Source of the DNA: NIOZ-UU13 sp964417935
Lineage (GTDB): Bacteria > Planctomycetota > Phycisphaerae > Sedimentisphaerales > Anaerobacaceae
Assembly (NCBI GenBank): GCA_964417935.1
Contig: CAYQKF010000098.1
Location: 1-19,461, forward strand
Length of the DNA stretch: 19,461 bases
Reading direction: 5' to 3'
Position numbers and translations under genes: made by a program. The notes below the pieces were generated by a model. That model did no database searches and was not told where the DNA came from. It saw only the letters and a program-made list of their open reading frames with translations. This document shows positions 1-6,717 of the stretch, one piece after another (the first letter of the stretch is position 1; each line of letters begins with the position of its first letter).

Positions 1-1
1 A

Positions 2-316
2 GTTAAGTCGGTATTTGACGAACAAGGCAGATTCAGCCCCACTTTTTATGAAGAAAAACAGATGTGCCTGGAGGGTGATATGATAATTGAGGCCATTGGC
101 CAGGCCCCTGACTTTTCGTTCATACCTAAGAAGCTCTTTGAAAAACTGGAGTTTACGCCCCAAAGGAAAGTGAAGGTCGACGACAACGGTATGACCTCAA
201 TCCCCAAAGTCTTTGCTGGCGGCGACATAGTAAATCTGAATTTAGATGCAGTTACTGCCATTGCCGATGCTAAGATAGCAACAGAGGGAATTCATAAAAT
301 GCTCTGTGAGGGATAG
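2..316 (+). CDS. FAD/NAD(P)-dependent oxidoreductase, C-terminal part (cut by window edge)
   Basis: The reading frame is open from base 2, so the gene starts upstream of the window; only the last 104 residues are present. The text IEAIGQAPD followed about 40 residues later by VFAGGDIV is the C-terminal FAD-binding signature of pyridine-nucleotide-disulfide oxidoreductases of the glutamate synthase small-subunit type, in which the Gly-Gly-Asp contacts the FAD. The closing helix LDAVTAIADAKIATEGIH also fits that group. Members move electrons between NAD(P)H and a partner subunit or iron-sulfur protein in the cytoplasm; the substrate cannot be told from this part. The stop lies 3 nt before the ATG of the OsmC-like gene, so the two are probably cotranscribed, which would suit a redox or thiol-stress role. 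The family call is fairly safe; the subfamily is not. Confidence 0.85.
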   Translation, partial: VKSVFDEQGRFSPTFYEEKQMCLEGDMIIEAIGQAPDFSFIPKKLFEKLEFTPQRKVKVDDNGMTSIPKVFAGGDIVNLNLDAVTAIADAKIATEGIHKMLCEG

Positions 317-319
317 CTA

Positions 320-718
320 ATGGAAGTGCTGGTTAAGTATGAAAACGGATTCCGTTTTTCGGCGATATGTAAAGGATACACAGTGACAACTGGACGTGGT
401 GAGGATGGAGATAAGAAGCGAGACGGGATGTGGCCAGCACAGCTTTTTGAAGCCTCGATTGGGATGTGCATTGGTGGCTATATTGCCAAGTTCTGTAAAG
501 AGCAAGGTATTCCATACGAGGATATGACTATCGAATTAAGCCGCCGGATAGAAGCCGGCTCCCCGGGACCGACCCCGTCGGAGGCCAAGCCATCACGCAC
601 CAGCAGAATCGATGCCAAAATCTACCTTGGCGCAAAACTGTCCTATGAACAGCAGGAAGGTATCTTAGAAGCTGCCGACAAATGCTATATAACTAAAAGC
701 ATCGAAGAAAGAATGTAA
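320..718 (+). CDS. OsmC/Ohr-family protein
   Basis: The 132-aa length is normal for the OsmC/Ohr fold. The central helix has the conserved layout: WPAQLFEASIGMCIGGYIAK carries the first Cys near residue 50, and AADKCYITKSI near the C-terminus carries the second. In OsmC/Ohr proteins these two cysteines reduce organic or lipid hydroperoxides; some family members have other or unknown roles, and both cysteines are present here. The protein is probably cytoplasmic, with no signal peptide. The ATG at 320 follows the previous stop by 3 nt, so translation is probably coupled to the oxidoreductase. That pairing suggests, without proving, that the flavoprotein supplies reducing equivalents. A general OsmC-like annotation is safer than a specific peroxidase name. 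Confidence 0.85.
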   Translation: MEVLVKYENGFRFSAICKGYTVTTGRGEDGDKKRDGMWPAQLFEASIGMCIGGYIAKFCKEQGIPYEDMTIELSRRIEAGSPGPTPSEAKPSRTSRIDAKIYLGAKLSYEQQEGILEAADKCYITKSIEERM

Positions 719-730
719 ATTGTCTGTTCT

Positions 731-841
731 TTAGCGGAGGGCACCGAAACAGATGGTTGAAAATCCCAATAACTTTCCTGATAACATATCCAACGCAATT
801 TCCAACCTCTGCTCATCAGTAAATTTTGACGTGTCCCTCCT
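731..841 (-). pseudogene. Possible remnant of an IS3-type OrfA helix-turn-helix protein
   Basis: On the minus strand this stretch reads KFTDEQRLEIALDMLSGKL before drifting into unrelated sequence and a stop. That string resembles the N-terminus of IS3-family OrfA/HTH_Tnp_1 proteins, which typically begin with a phrase such as FTxEQKxxIxxxxLSGK. The rest of the HTH domain and any OrfB on this strand are missing, and the same frame upstream runs antisense through the + strand transposase. If real, it is a scrap of a second insertion sequence in the opposite orientation. It is short enough to be coincidence. Confidence 0.3.
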
Positions 842-851
842 GAAAATTCCG

Positions 852-871
852 TCCTTGTTTATTAACAAGGA
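852..871. other. Hairpin, 8-bp stem with TATT loop
   Basis: TCCTTGTT (852-859) and AACAAGGA (864-871) are perfectly complementary around a 4-nt loop. It lies 134 nt after the OsmC stop and 70 nt before the transposase ATG. No T-tract follows, so it is a poor intrinsic terminator. It may shield the transposase gene from readthrough translation or act as an operator; the sequence does not decide. Confidence 0.4.
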
Positions 872-940
872 TTTACGTACAATCGCCAACTCTCGAAAAA
901 CTACCTGAAATGATACCATAATCAGGAAGAGTTGGTCAAG

Positions 941-1963
941 ATGAGCATCTGCAAAGTGCTGTTTCTTCTGTTTCGTGGCTTGTTTGTCAGCCGAAGCGAT
1001 TTGATCTTGGAAAATCTGGCTCTTCGCCAGCAACTGACTATTCAGCAGCGAACAATCAAACGACCCAAACTCAAGAACAAGGATAGGATATTTTGGTCTT
1101 GGCTTTCTCAGATATGGCCTGACTGGAAATCTAATCTGATCATTGTGAAACCAGAAACAGTCATAAAATGGCATCGCCAGGGCTTCAAACTGTATTGGCG
1201 TTGGAAATCACAATCTCATAAGGTGGGACGACCAAAAATCAGTAAAGAAATCCGAGATCTGATTCGCCAAATGTCAAGAGAAAATCCAACCTGGGGAGCA
1301 CCCAGAATTCAATCCGAATTGAAACTGTTAGGATACGAAGCGGCCGATTCTACTGTGGCGAAATACATGATTACACCGAAGAAACCACCTTCACAAACAT
1401 GGAGAACTTTTCTGAGAAACCACGTCAAACAGATCGCTGCTGTTAATTTCTTCACAGTTCCAACTGTCCGATTCCGAATACTGTACTGCTTCATCGTTCT
1501 CCACCATCATAGACGCAGAATCGTGCATTTCAATGTCACTGCAAATCCAACTGCTCAATGGACTTCGCAGCAAATAACAGAGGCGTTTCCCTATGATTCA
1601 GCACCAAAGTATTTGATCCGTGACAGAGACAAAATCTTTGGCAATGCTTTTGTTAAACGAGTTAGAACTATGCAAATTGAAGAAGTTCTGATTGCTCCAA
1701 AGTCACCTTGGCGAAATCTATATTGCGAACGTGTAATCGGCTCAATAAGAAGAGAATGTCTGGATCACTGCATTATCTTAAGCGAAAATCATTTGTACCG
1801 CATTCTCAAAGACTATACTGATTATTACGACAACTGCAGAACTCATCTTTCATTGAAGAAGAACTCACCTGAGCCAAGGGATGTTGAGAAACCAGAAAAG
1901 GGTAAAGTCGTTTCCATTCCCAAGGTTAGCGGCCTGCATCATCTCTATAAGCGAGTTGCGTGA
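941..1963 (+). CDS. Stand-alone DDE integrase-core transposase with D-to-N change
   Basis: This 340-aa protein has an N-terminal helical region containing the phrase ENLALRQQL, an HTH_21-like segment (WGAPRIQSELKLLGY, about residues 113-130) and a C-terminal rve integrase core. I chose the ATG at 941 because AGGAAGAG lies 9 nt upstream; an in-frame TTG at 932 is also possible. The core retains LIRDRDKIFG (Asp228/Asp230) and NLYCERVIGSIRRECLDH (Glu263), with DD(35)E-like spacing. The first catalytic Asp normally sits in a phrase like A-x-DFFTVPT. Here the phrase is AAVNFFTVPT, with AAT coding Asn169. If the alignment is right, the enzyme cannot coordinate metal normally and is probably inactive, although the frame is intact. 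It belongs near the IS3/IS481 supergroup; exact IS family not assigned. Confidence 0.85.
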   Translation: MSICKVLFLLFRGLFVSRSDLILENLALRQQLTIQQRTIKRPKLKNKDRIFWSWLSQIWPDWKSNLIIVKPETVIKWHRQGFKLYWRWKSQSHKVGRPKISKEIRDLIRQMSRENPTWGAPRIQSELKLLGYEAADSTVAKYMITPKKPPSQTWRTFLRNHVKQIAAVNFFTVPTVRFRILYCFIVLHHHRRRIVHFNVTANPTAQWTSQQITEAFPYDSAPKYLIRDRDKIFGNAFVKRVRTMQIEEVLIAPKSPWRNLYCERVIGSIRRECLDHCIILSENHLYRILKDYTDYYDNCRTHLSLKKNSPEPRDVEKPEKGKVVSIPKVSGLHHLYKRVA

Positions 1964-2351
1964 AAACTCATCTGCTCATTTAGATCTCAGGTGGCACCGG
2001 GAGATAGTCAAAGTTTGTGCACGGAGTAAGAATCTGACGATTGTATGCATTCAGACAATCAATTCTCACTGCTCATCACTGATGATTCTTGTCATATAGC
2101 ACTATAGACTTCTCAAAGAACAGGATGAGACCCTCGCTTTACCTGCCAGATGTAATTTTTGGTAGGCACACCCGTTAAATCTTTAGAAATTACAAAAAAA
2201 TTAAAAGGCACTAACGGGTTTAGCGATTATTCACCAAAATAAATAACAAAAACATCGAAGTCTTTAGCGCCGTAAGTCATTGTAAAACACATGGTTACAT
2301 CGCGCCAGTAAAAAATCTTACACACAATCGGCTGAGAAAGTCAAGAATTCC
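1964..2351. other. AT-rich intergenic stretch with one inverted repeat
   Basis: No gene is convincing here. An 8-bp inverted repeat, ACCCGTTA at 2170-2177 and TAACGGGT at 2212-2219, has a 34-nt A-rich loop. This could be a weak hairpin or a pair of protein-binding half sites. The segment includes the possible right end of the insertion sequence (2115-2123). Confidence 0.4.
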
Positions 2352-2380
2352 TTGACTGGCACGTGTCATGCCGGTATTAT
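2352..2380 (+). promoter_or_regulatory. Sigma70-type promoter for the LamG protein gene
   Basis: TTGACT (2352-2357) and TATTAT (2375-2380) are separated by exactly 17 nt, close to the housekeeping consensus. Transcription would start near 2387, giving an 80-nt leader before the ATG at 2466. Confidence 0.6.
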
Positions 2381-2465
2381 GGAATATCAAGCGTACAAGA
2401 GTATTGCTGTAAATTGCTTATATGAGATTCCCGCCAACAATCAAGTTCAGAAGGAGGATGAGAAA

Positions 2466-5402
2466 ATGTGTCGAAGACTATTTCCACTAATCGCTTTGGT
2501 CCTGATTCTGTGTCTGCTCAACAATGCCCAGGCACAACTAAATATCGACTTTACGCAGACCGGCGATCCGGTGCAGGCCGGCTTTGAGGGATACTTTGCC
2601 ACCCATGAGCAAGCTGCAACGTTCACACCCCAGAGCTACGGCGCCTTTGGTACCACGGTTACGGTCGCGCCGAACTGGGCTCCGGGAGCCCCACAGACGG
2701 CCATGCAGATGATAGACCGGGGTGGCGATGACGGCACGGACACCCCCGATCTGCTCCGAGACTGGATTGGAACCGATAATCGCGGACTGGGCAACCCAAT
2801 GACGCTGACTATCAGCGGCCTTCCCGCGGGCGCCTATTCATGGCTGTCCTATCACCACGATCCCACAAACCAGACCGGTCTTTTCGATGTGACAGTCAAC
2901 GATGCGCTCGGTTCGACAACGACTTTGGATATTGATATTTCGGCCACCAGTAGTGATAACATTACCGCCCTGGCCGATGTGACCAAATTCACCGCGACGA
3001 TTGCATCCAACGGGACCAACCCGGTCACCCTTGTATTTAGCGCTCAGGCCAGCACTCCCACTACTCAAGCGTTCTTTGTGATGAACGCCTTTGAATTATC
3101 CGTCACAACAATTCCATCCCCGATTCCTCTAAGTCCTATGAATGCGGCAGCCAATGTGGATGCCCGAGTCGTACTCCGCTGGCTCCCCGGGGACAATACG
3201 GCGGCCGTCAACGGTCACAAGCTGTTCCTAAGCGGCAACCTTGTGGATGTCAGTGACGGCCTGGCCACGGCCGAAATTGGAATTCTCAGCGATCCGGCGT
3301 TTGATACGGCGACGCTACTCACTGCCCTCCAATATGACACCACCTACTACTGGCGGGTGGACGAGGCGAGTGTCCCCGGCGGGCCGTACAGTCCGGGGCC
3401 CGTCTGGAGCTTTACCGTCGAGCCGGTCGGCGTTCCGTTAGTCGGCGAACGTATCACGGCGACCGCCTCCAGCGCGAACAGCGCCAACGAAGGGCCTGAG
3501 AATACCTCCGATGGTTCCGGCCTGGATCCCAATGACTTGCACTCGGCCGAACTGGCGGATATGTGGCTCAGCGATGCCGCCGCAGCGGGCCCGGCGTGGA
3601 TCCAATACGAGTTCGACAAGCCCACCAAACTGCACCAAATGATTGTGTGGAATCACAATACGCCCCTCGAGCCCGCCATCGGCTTCGGAATCAAGGAGGC
3701 GACCATTGAGTATTCAGTCGATGGGGCTGCCTGGACAACACTGGGTACGACCCATGAGTTCGCCCGGGCCCCCGGTGTGGCCGGCTACGCCGCCGATACG
3801 ACGATCGACTTTGGTGATGCAGCCGCCAAGTATGTCAGAATCACGCCGAACAGTAACTGGGGCACCATTGTGGCCCAATATGGTCTCAGCGAGGTCCGGC
3901 TCGAGACGATCCCTGTGCAGGCAAGAGAGCCCAGGCCGGCGTCCGGCACAGTCGGTCTTGATGTGGACAATGTGACTTTGAGCTGGCGAGCGGGCCGAGA
4001 GGCAACCGAACACAATGTGTACCTCAGCATCGATGAGCAGGCGGTAGAGGACGGGACGGCGCCGGCCGTGAATGTGTCCACGACCAGCTATGACACGGGC
4101 GAGCTTGATTTGGGCCAGACCTACTTCTGGAAAATTGTCGAGGTCAATCCAGCCGAAGATCCTTCTGCCTGGGAAGGTGATTTGTGGAATTTCGCGACGC
4201 AGGAATTCCTGGTCGTGGATGATTTCGAGTCCTACAACGACATAGAAGCCGGACAAGAGGGGAGCAACCTCGTCTATCTGACATGGACAGACGGATTCGA
4301 GAACCCGTCTGTGAACGGCTCAACCATAGGATATACTGAAGCCTTCCAGCCTACGATGGAGACCCAGATCGTGCATAGCGGCGGTCAGTCGGTCCCCATC
4401 ATGTATAACAACACCGTAGCCGCTTTATCGGAGGTGACCGTGAACCCGGCAAACCTTGCCATTGGCCCGGATTGGAGTGGGCATAGCGCGAAGGGCTTGA
4501 CGCTCTGGTTCTATGGTAATCCGTGCAACACAGCGGCGCAGATGTATGTCAAGGTCAATGGCAGCCAGGTGCTCTATGATAGTGACGCGGAGAACCTGTT
4601 GCGCAGGCCCTGGCAGTTGTGGTATGTGGACCTGACTAATTTCACCGGTGCGGACCTCACCAACGTAACGGAGCTGGCAATCGGCTTCGAGGGCGGCCAG
4701 GGAACCATGCTCTTAGATGATATCACATTGTCGGGCCGTGACCGTCAATTGGTGACACCGGTCGAGCCCGCCCCGGCGAACCTGGTGGCCCACTATGCGT
4801 TTGAAGGGAACACCGACGACAGCACGGGAGCCCATTCCGCTACGGTGGTTGGCGGACCTGAGTTTGTCGCAGGGCAGGTTGGCCAGGCGATCAAGCTTGA
4901 TGGTGCCCGCGATTACTTGCTGGCTGAGGGCGCCTTTGACCTACCCACGTACTCGGCGACATTGTGGTTCCGCGTTGACGGTGGTGCGGGCAACAGAGAT
5001 CTGCTTGCTATCTATGATTCCGTGTCGGGTGCATTCGGCATTCTGCTAGAGATGACAGGGGCCGGTGAGCTGCGTTTTCTCCATCGGTTCCCACTTGGCA
5101 ACTCCGGAGGCACGAATATCTATAGCGGCACTTACGACGACGGTGGGTGGTATCATGCCGCCATAGTCAAGTCGGCTGACAAAATGACGCTCTACGTCAA
5201 CGGCGTGCCTGTGGGCACGGCAAGTGACGTTACGCAGTTCGACCAGGCCTTGACGACATTGGCCATTGGCGTTCTCCGACATGACAACCTGCAGCGATAT
5301 TTTCCGGGCGCTATTGACGAGGTCTATCTCTACAATCGAGTACTGTCGGAAGGCGAGATTGCCTGGCTTGCCGGGCGAACCAAGCCGTTTGACAAGCCGT
5401 AG
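2466..5402 (+). CDS. Secreted modular protein: FnIII-like, F5/8 type C and LamG domains
   Basis: The start at 2466 is set by AAGGAGG 8 nt upstream and by a signal peptide beginning there (hydrophobic LIALVLILCLL, likely cleavage near AQA-Q); a longer in-frame start at 2352 would overlap the promoter. The product is 978 aa. Visible modules in order: a beta-rich N-terminal domain (about 25-214); an FnIII-like domain ending YYWRVDEA...WSFTV (about 215-324); a discoidin/F5-8 type C domain (about 326-480, TATASS, WIQYEF, KYVRITP); a second FnIII-like domain (about 485-578); a DDFESYND-type carbohydrate-binding-like domain (about 581-765, ending in MLLDDITLSG); and a LamG/concanavalin-like domain (about 772-970, LVAHYAFEG, GAIDEVYLYNR). 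No catalytic motif, transmembrane anchor, sortase motif or PEP-CTERM is seen. It probably binds polysaccharide outside the cytoplasm. The pseudopilin gene follows. Confidence 0.92.
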   Translation: MCRRLFPLIALVLILCLLNNAQAQLNIDFTQTGDPVQAGFEGYFATHEQAATFTPQSYGAFGTTVTVAPNWAPGAPQTAMQMIDRGGDDGTDTPDLLRDWIGTDNRGLGNPMTLTISGLPAGAYSWLSYHHDPTNQTGLFDVTVNDALGSTTTLDIDISATSSDNITALADVTKFTATIASNGTNPVTLVFSAQASTPTTQAFFVMNAFELSVTTIPSPIPLSPMNAAANVDARVVLRWLPGDNTAAVNGHKLFLSGNLVDVSDGLATAEIGILSDPAFDTATLLTALQYDTTYYWRVDEASVPGGPYSPGPVWSFTVEPVGVPLVGERITATASSANSANEGPENTSDGSGLDPNDLHSAELADMWLSDAAAAGPAWIQYEFDKPTKLHQMIVWNHNTPLEPAIGFGIKEATIEYSVDGAAWTTLGTTHEFARAPGVAGYAADTTIDFGDAAAKYVRITPNSNWGTIVAQYGLSEVRLETIPVQAREPRPASGTVGLDVDNVTLSWRAGREATEHNVYLSIDEQAVEDGTAPAVNVSTTSYDTGELDLGQTYFWKIVEVNPAEDPSAWEGDLWNFATQEFLVVDDFESYNDIEAGQEGSNLVYLTWTDGFENPSVNGSTIGYTEAFQPTMETQIVHSGGQSVPIMYNNTVAALSEVTVNPANLAIGPDWSGHSAKGLTLWFYGNPCNTAAQMYVKVNGSQVLYDSDAENLLRRPWQLWYVDLTNFTGADLTNVTELAIGFEGGQGTMLLDDITLSGRDRQLVTPVEPAPANLVAHYAFEGNTDDSTGAHSATVVGGPEFVAGQVGQAIKLDGARDYLLAEGAFDLPTYSATLWFRVDGGAGNRDLLAIYDSVSGAFGILLEMTGAGELRFLHRFPLGNSGGTNIYSGTYDDGGWYHAAIVKSADKMTLYVNGVPVGTASDVTQFDQALTTLAIGVLRHDNLQRYFPGAIDEVYLYNRVLSEGEIAWLAGRTKPFDKP

Positions 5403-5647
5403 GAGACTGGGTCGGACGACGGGACATCCAACGACAATGTCGTGGCCGCATGACGGTTGCGGTGCTACAATCATTCAGTCTGTGATGGGACTCGTGGCCA
5501 CGTGACATGAGCCCCGTCACGGCTGAGCGACATCCGTGAGGTTGGGGTGGAAAGCAGGTCGCGCCAAATGGCGTGTGCGGCGAATATATCGCCGTAATGC
5601 TCTGTGAAGCGCCAGGTGCAACAATTCCGGTTTGGGAAGGATTGCAG
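5403..5647. other. Leader/intergenic region with a small hairpin
   Basis: This 245-nt gap separates the LamG protein and the first pseudopilin. CGGCGA (5578-5583) and TCGCCG (5589-5594) form a 6-bp hairpin with loop ATATA, 54 nt before the ATG. CGTGAC (5501-5506) and GTCACG (5516-5521) form a second small stem. Neither has a T-tract. No convincing promoter was found, so the pseudopilin may be read through from 2352. Confidence 0.4.
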
Positions 5648-6508
5648 ATGAAGACGAAGGCTTTCACCTTGATCGAGCTGCTGGTCGTGATCGCGATTAT
5701 CGCGCTTCTAATGGCCATCATTCTGCCGGCGTTGAACTCCGTGAAGAGGAAAGCTGCTACAACCGTGTGCCTGAGCAATACCAAGAACCTCGCCCTGGGC
5801 TGGTACATGTACATGGGAGACAACGACGGCCGCATCATGAGTTCCGAGGATACAGGCACGGACAGGAATGGCAATTACGTCGGCTGGTGCGGTGTGCCGC
5901 TAAACGAAAACGGCAGCCGGATGAGCAATACGCAGACGAATCCGCCCGTGACGGATGAGGACGAGATCAGGGGAATCCAAGGTGGCGTTTTGTACTCTTA
6001 CGTCGGGGATTCCGGAGCCTACCACTGTCCTGCCGACAATGTTCGCAAGAGCATGTATGACCGAACCACGGTGTTTGTCTCGTATGGGGTGCCCATGTGC
6101 TTGTACGGATACCCAAGCCCGGGCAGTGCGCGATACAATACACAGATCAAAACCTTCGGAGAGATTACACGTCCGGCGACCCGTTATGTGTTCGTCGAGA
6201 GTGCGGAGACGCGAAATTGGAATTCGAGCCATCACTTTGTGATAGGAGCCCCCGAGTATACAAATCTCGCCGAGTGGGGCTGGTGGGGACCGATGGCCGT
6301 CAACCACGGAGACAGCAGTGTTTTGGGTTTCTGTGACGGGCACTCCGAAGTGCGCAAATGGCGGGATCGCTTCACGATAGAACGTGTGGACAAGTTGATT
6401 ACTCAAGGGGTAACGTTATACGGTATTGAATATCCCCCCCAGGATCAGACATTGGATATCGATTATATGGCCTCTGGCTGGGCGTATCGGCACAGAGGTT
6501 CCAGATAG
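5648..6508 (+). CDS. Pseudopilin-like protein with H-X9-DG motif (first of two)
   Basis: The ATG at 5648 is preceded by GGGAAGGA with 6 nt spacing, and the N-terminus is a textbook class III signal: MKTKA followed by FTLIELLVVIAIIALLMAII. The prepilin peptidase would cut before Phe6, after Ala rather than the commoner Gly, and the conserved Glu sits at +5 of the mature protein. CLSNTKNLALGWYMYMGDND is typical of the planctomycete pseudopilin-like family. The C-terminal part has HGDSSVLGFCDGH, an exact H-X9-DG motif. At 286 aa it matches this expanded family, related to GspG/GspH-type pseudopilins, of which Planctomycetota carry many copies. It is probably inserted in the inner membrane and assembled into or handled by a type II secretion-like system. 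No secretion machinery genes are in the window. Its partner may be the LamG protein upstream or the propeller protein downstream. Confidence 0.9.
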   Translation: MKTKAFTLIELLVVIAIIALLMAIILPALNSVKRKAATTVCLSNTKNLALGWYMYMGDNDGRIMSSEDTGTDRNGNYVGWCGVPLNENGSRMSNTQTNPPVTDEDEIRGIQGGVLYSYVGDSGAYHCPADNVRKSMYDRTTVFVSYGVPMCLYGYPSPGSARYNTQIKTFGEITRPATRYVFVESAETRNWNSSHHFVIGAPEYTNLAEWGWWGPMAVNHGDSSVLGFCDGHSEVRKWRDRFTIERVDKLITQGVTLYGIEYPPQDQTLDIDYMASGWAYRHRGSR

Positions 6509-6717
6509 AGAGATTGTCACAATTGGCTTGCAGGTGTCCCTTATGAAAGTGTGCTTCTCATCAGGTAATTCCTCAGCCATGGCTTCACGAGGCTTGATCT
6601 GACGACTGGAACAAAAATCATATGATTCCATCGAGATGTTTCCCAAAAGCAAGAGTCCTTGTTAGAATGCCCTGGATGGTTTCTATGGCGTGCCGTGATT
6701 AGGCAGAAGGAGTGCTT

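Larger units (their letters stand above)
724..2123 (+). mobile_element. Candidate insertion sequence around the transposase
   Basis: A single transposase gene lies between the OsmC operon and the secreted-protein block. A 9-bp perfect inverted match, CTGTTCTTT at 724-732 and AAAGAACAG at 2115-2123, would bound a 1.4-kb element. That size is reasonable for a one-gene IS. The match is short enough to arise by chance in flanks of this length, and I see no target-site duplication next to it. The true ends could lie elsewhere between 719 and 2350. The element is supported by the transposase; the boundaries are tentative. Confidence 0.35.

Noticed and set aside
3714..4256. Minus-strand open frame of 180 codons inside the LamG protein gene
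   Set aside because: It lies antisense to a well-supported domain protein, has no ribosome site, and its Arg/Gly/Ile-rich text is typical of the shadow of GC-rich coding sequence.
5520..5647. Possible riboswitch in the leader of the first pseudopilin
   Set aside because: I compared it loosely with the c-di-GMP (GEMM) pattern and did not find its conserved core; only a 6-bp hairpin is clear.
5311..5874. Minus-strand open frame spanning the LamG gene end and pseudopilin start
   Set aside because: It crosses two real genes on the other strand, and the hydrophobic stretch is just the complement of the pilin helix codons.
6594..6626. TTGATC ... TATGAT as a promoter for the propeller gene
   Set aside because: The spacing is 21 nt, too long for a sigma70 promoter, so I left it out.
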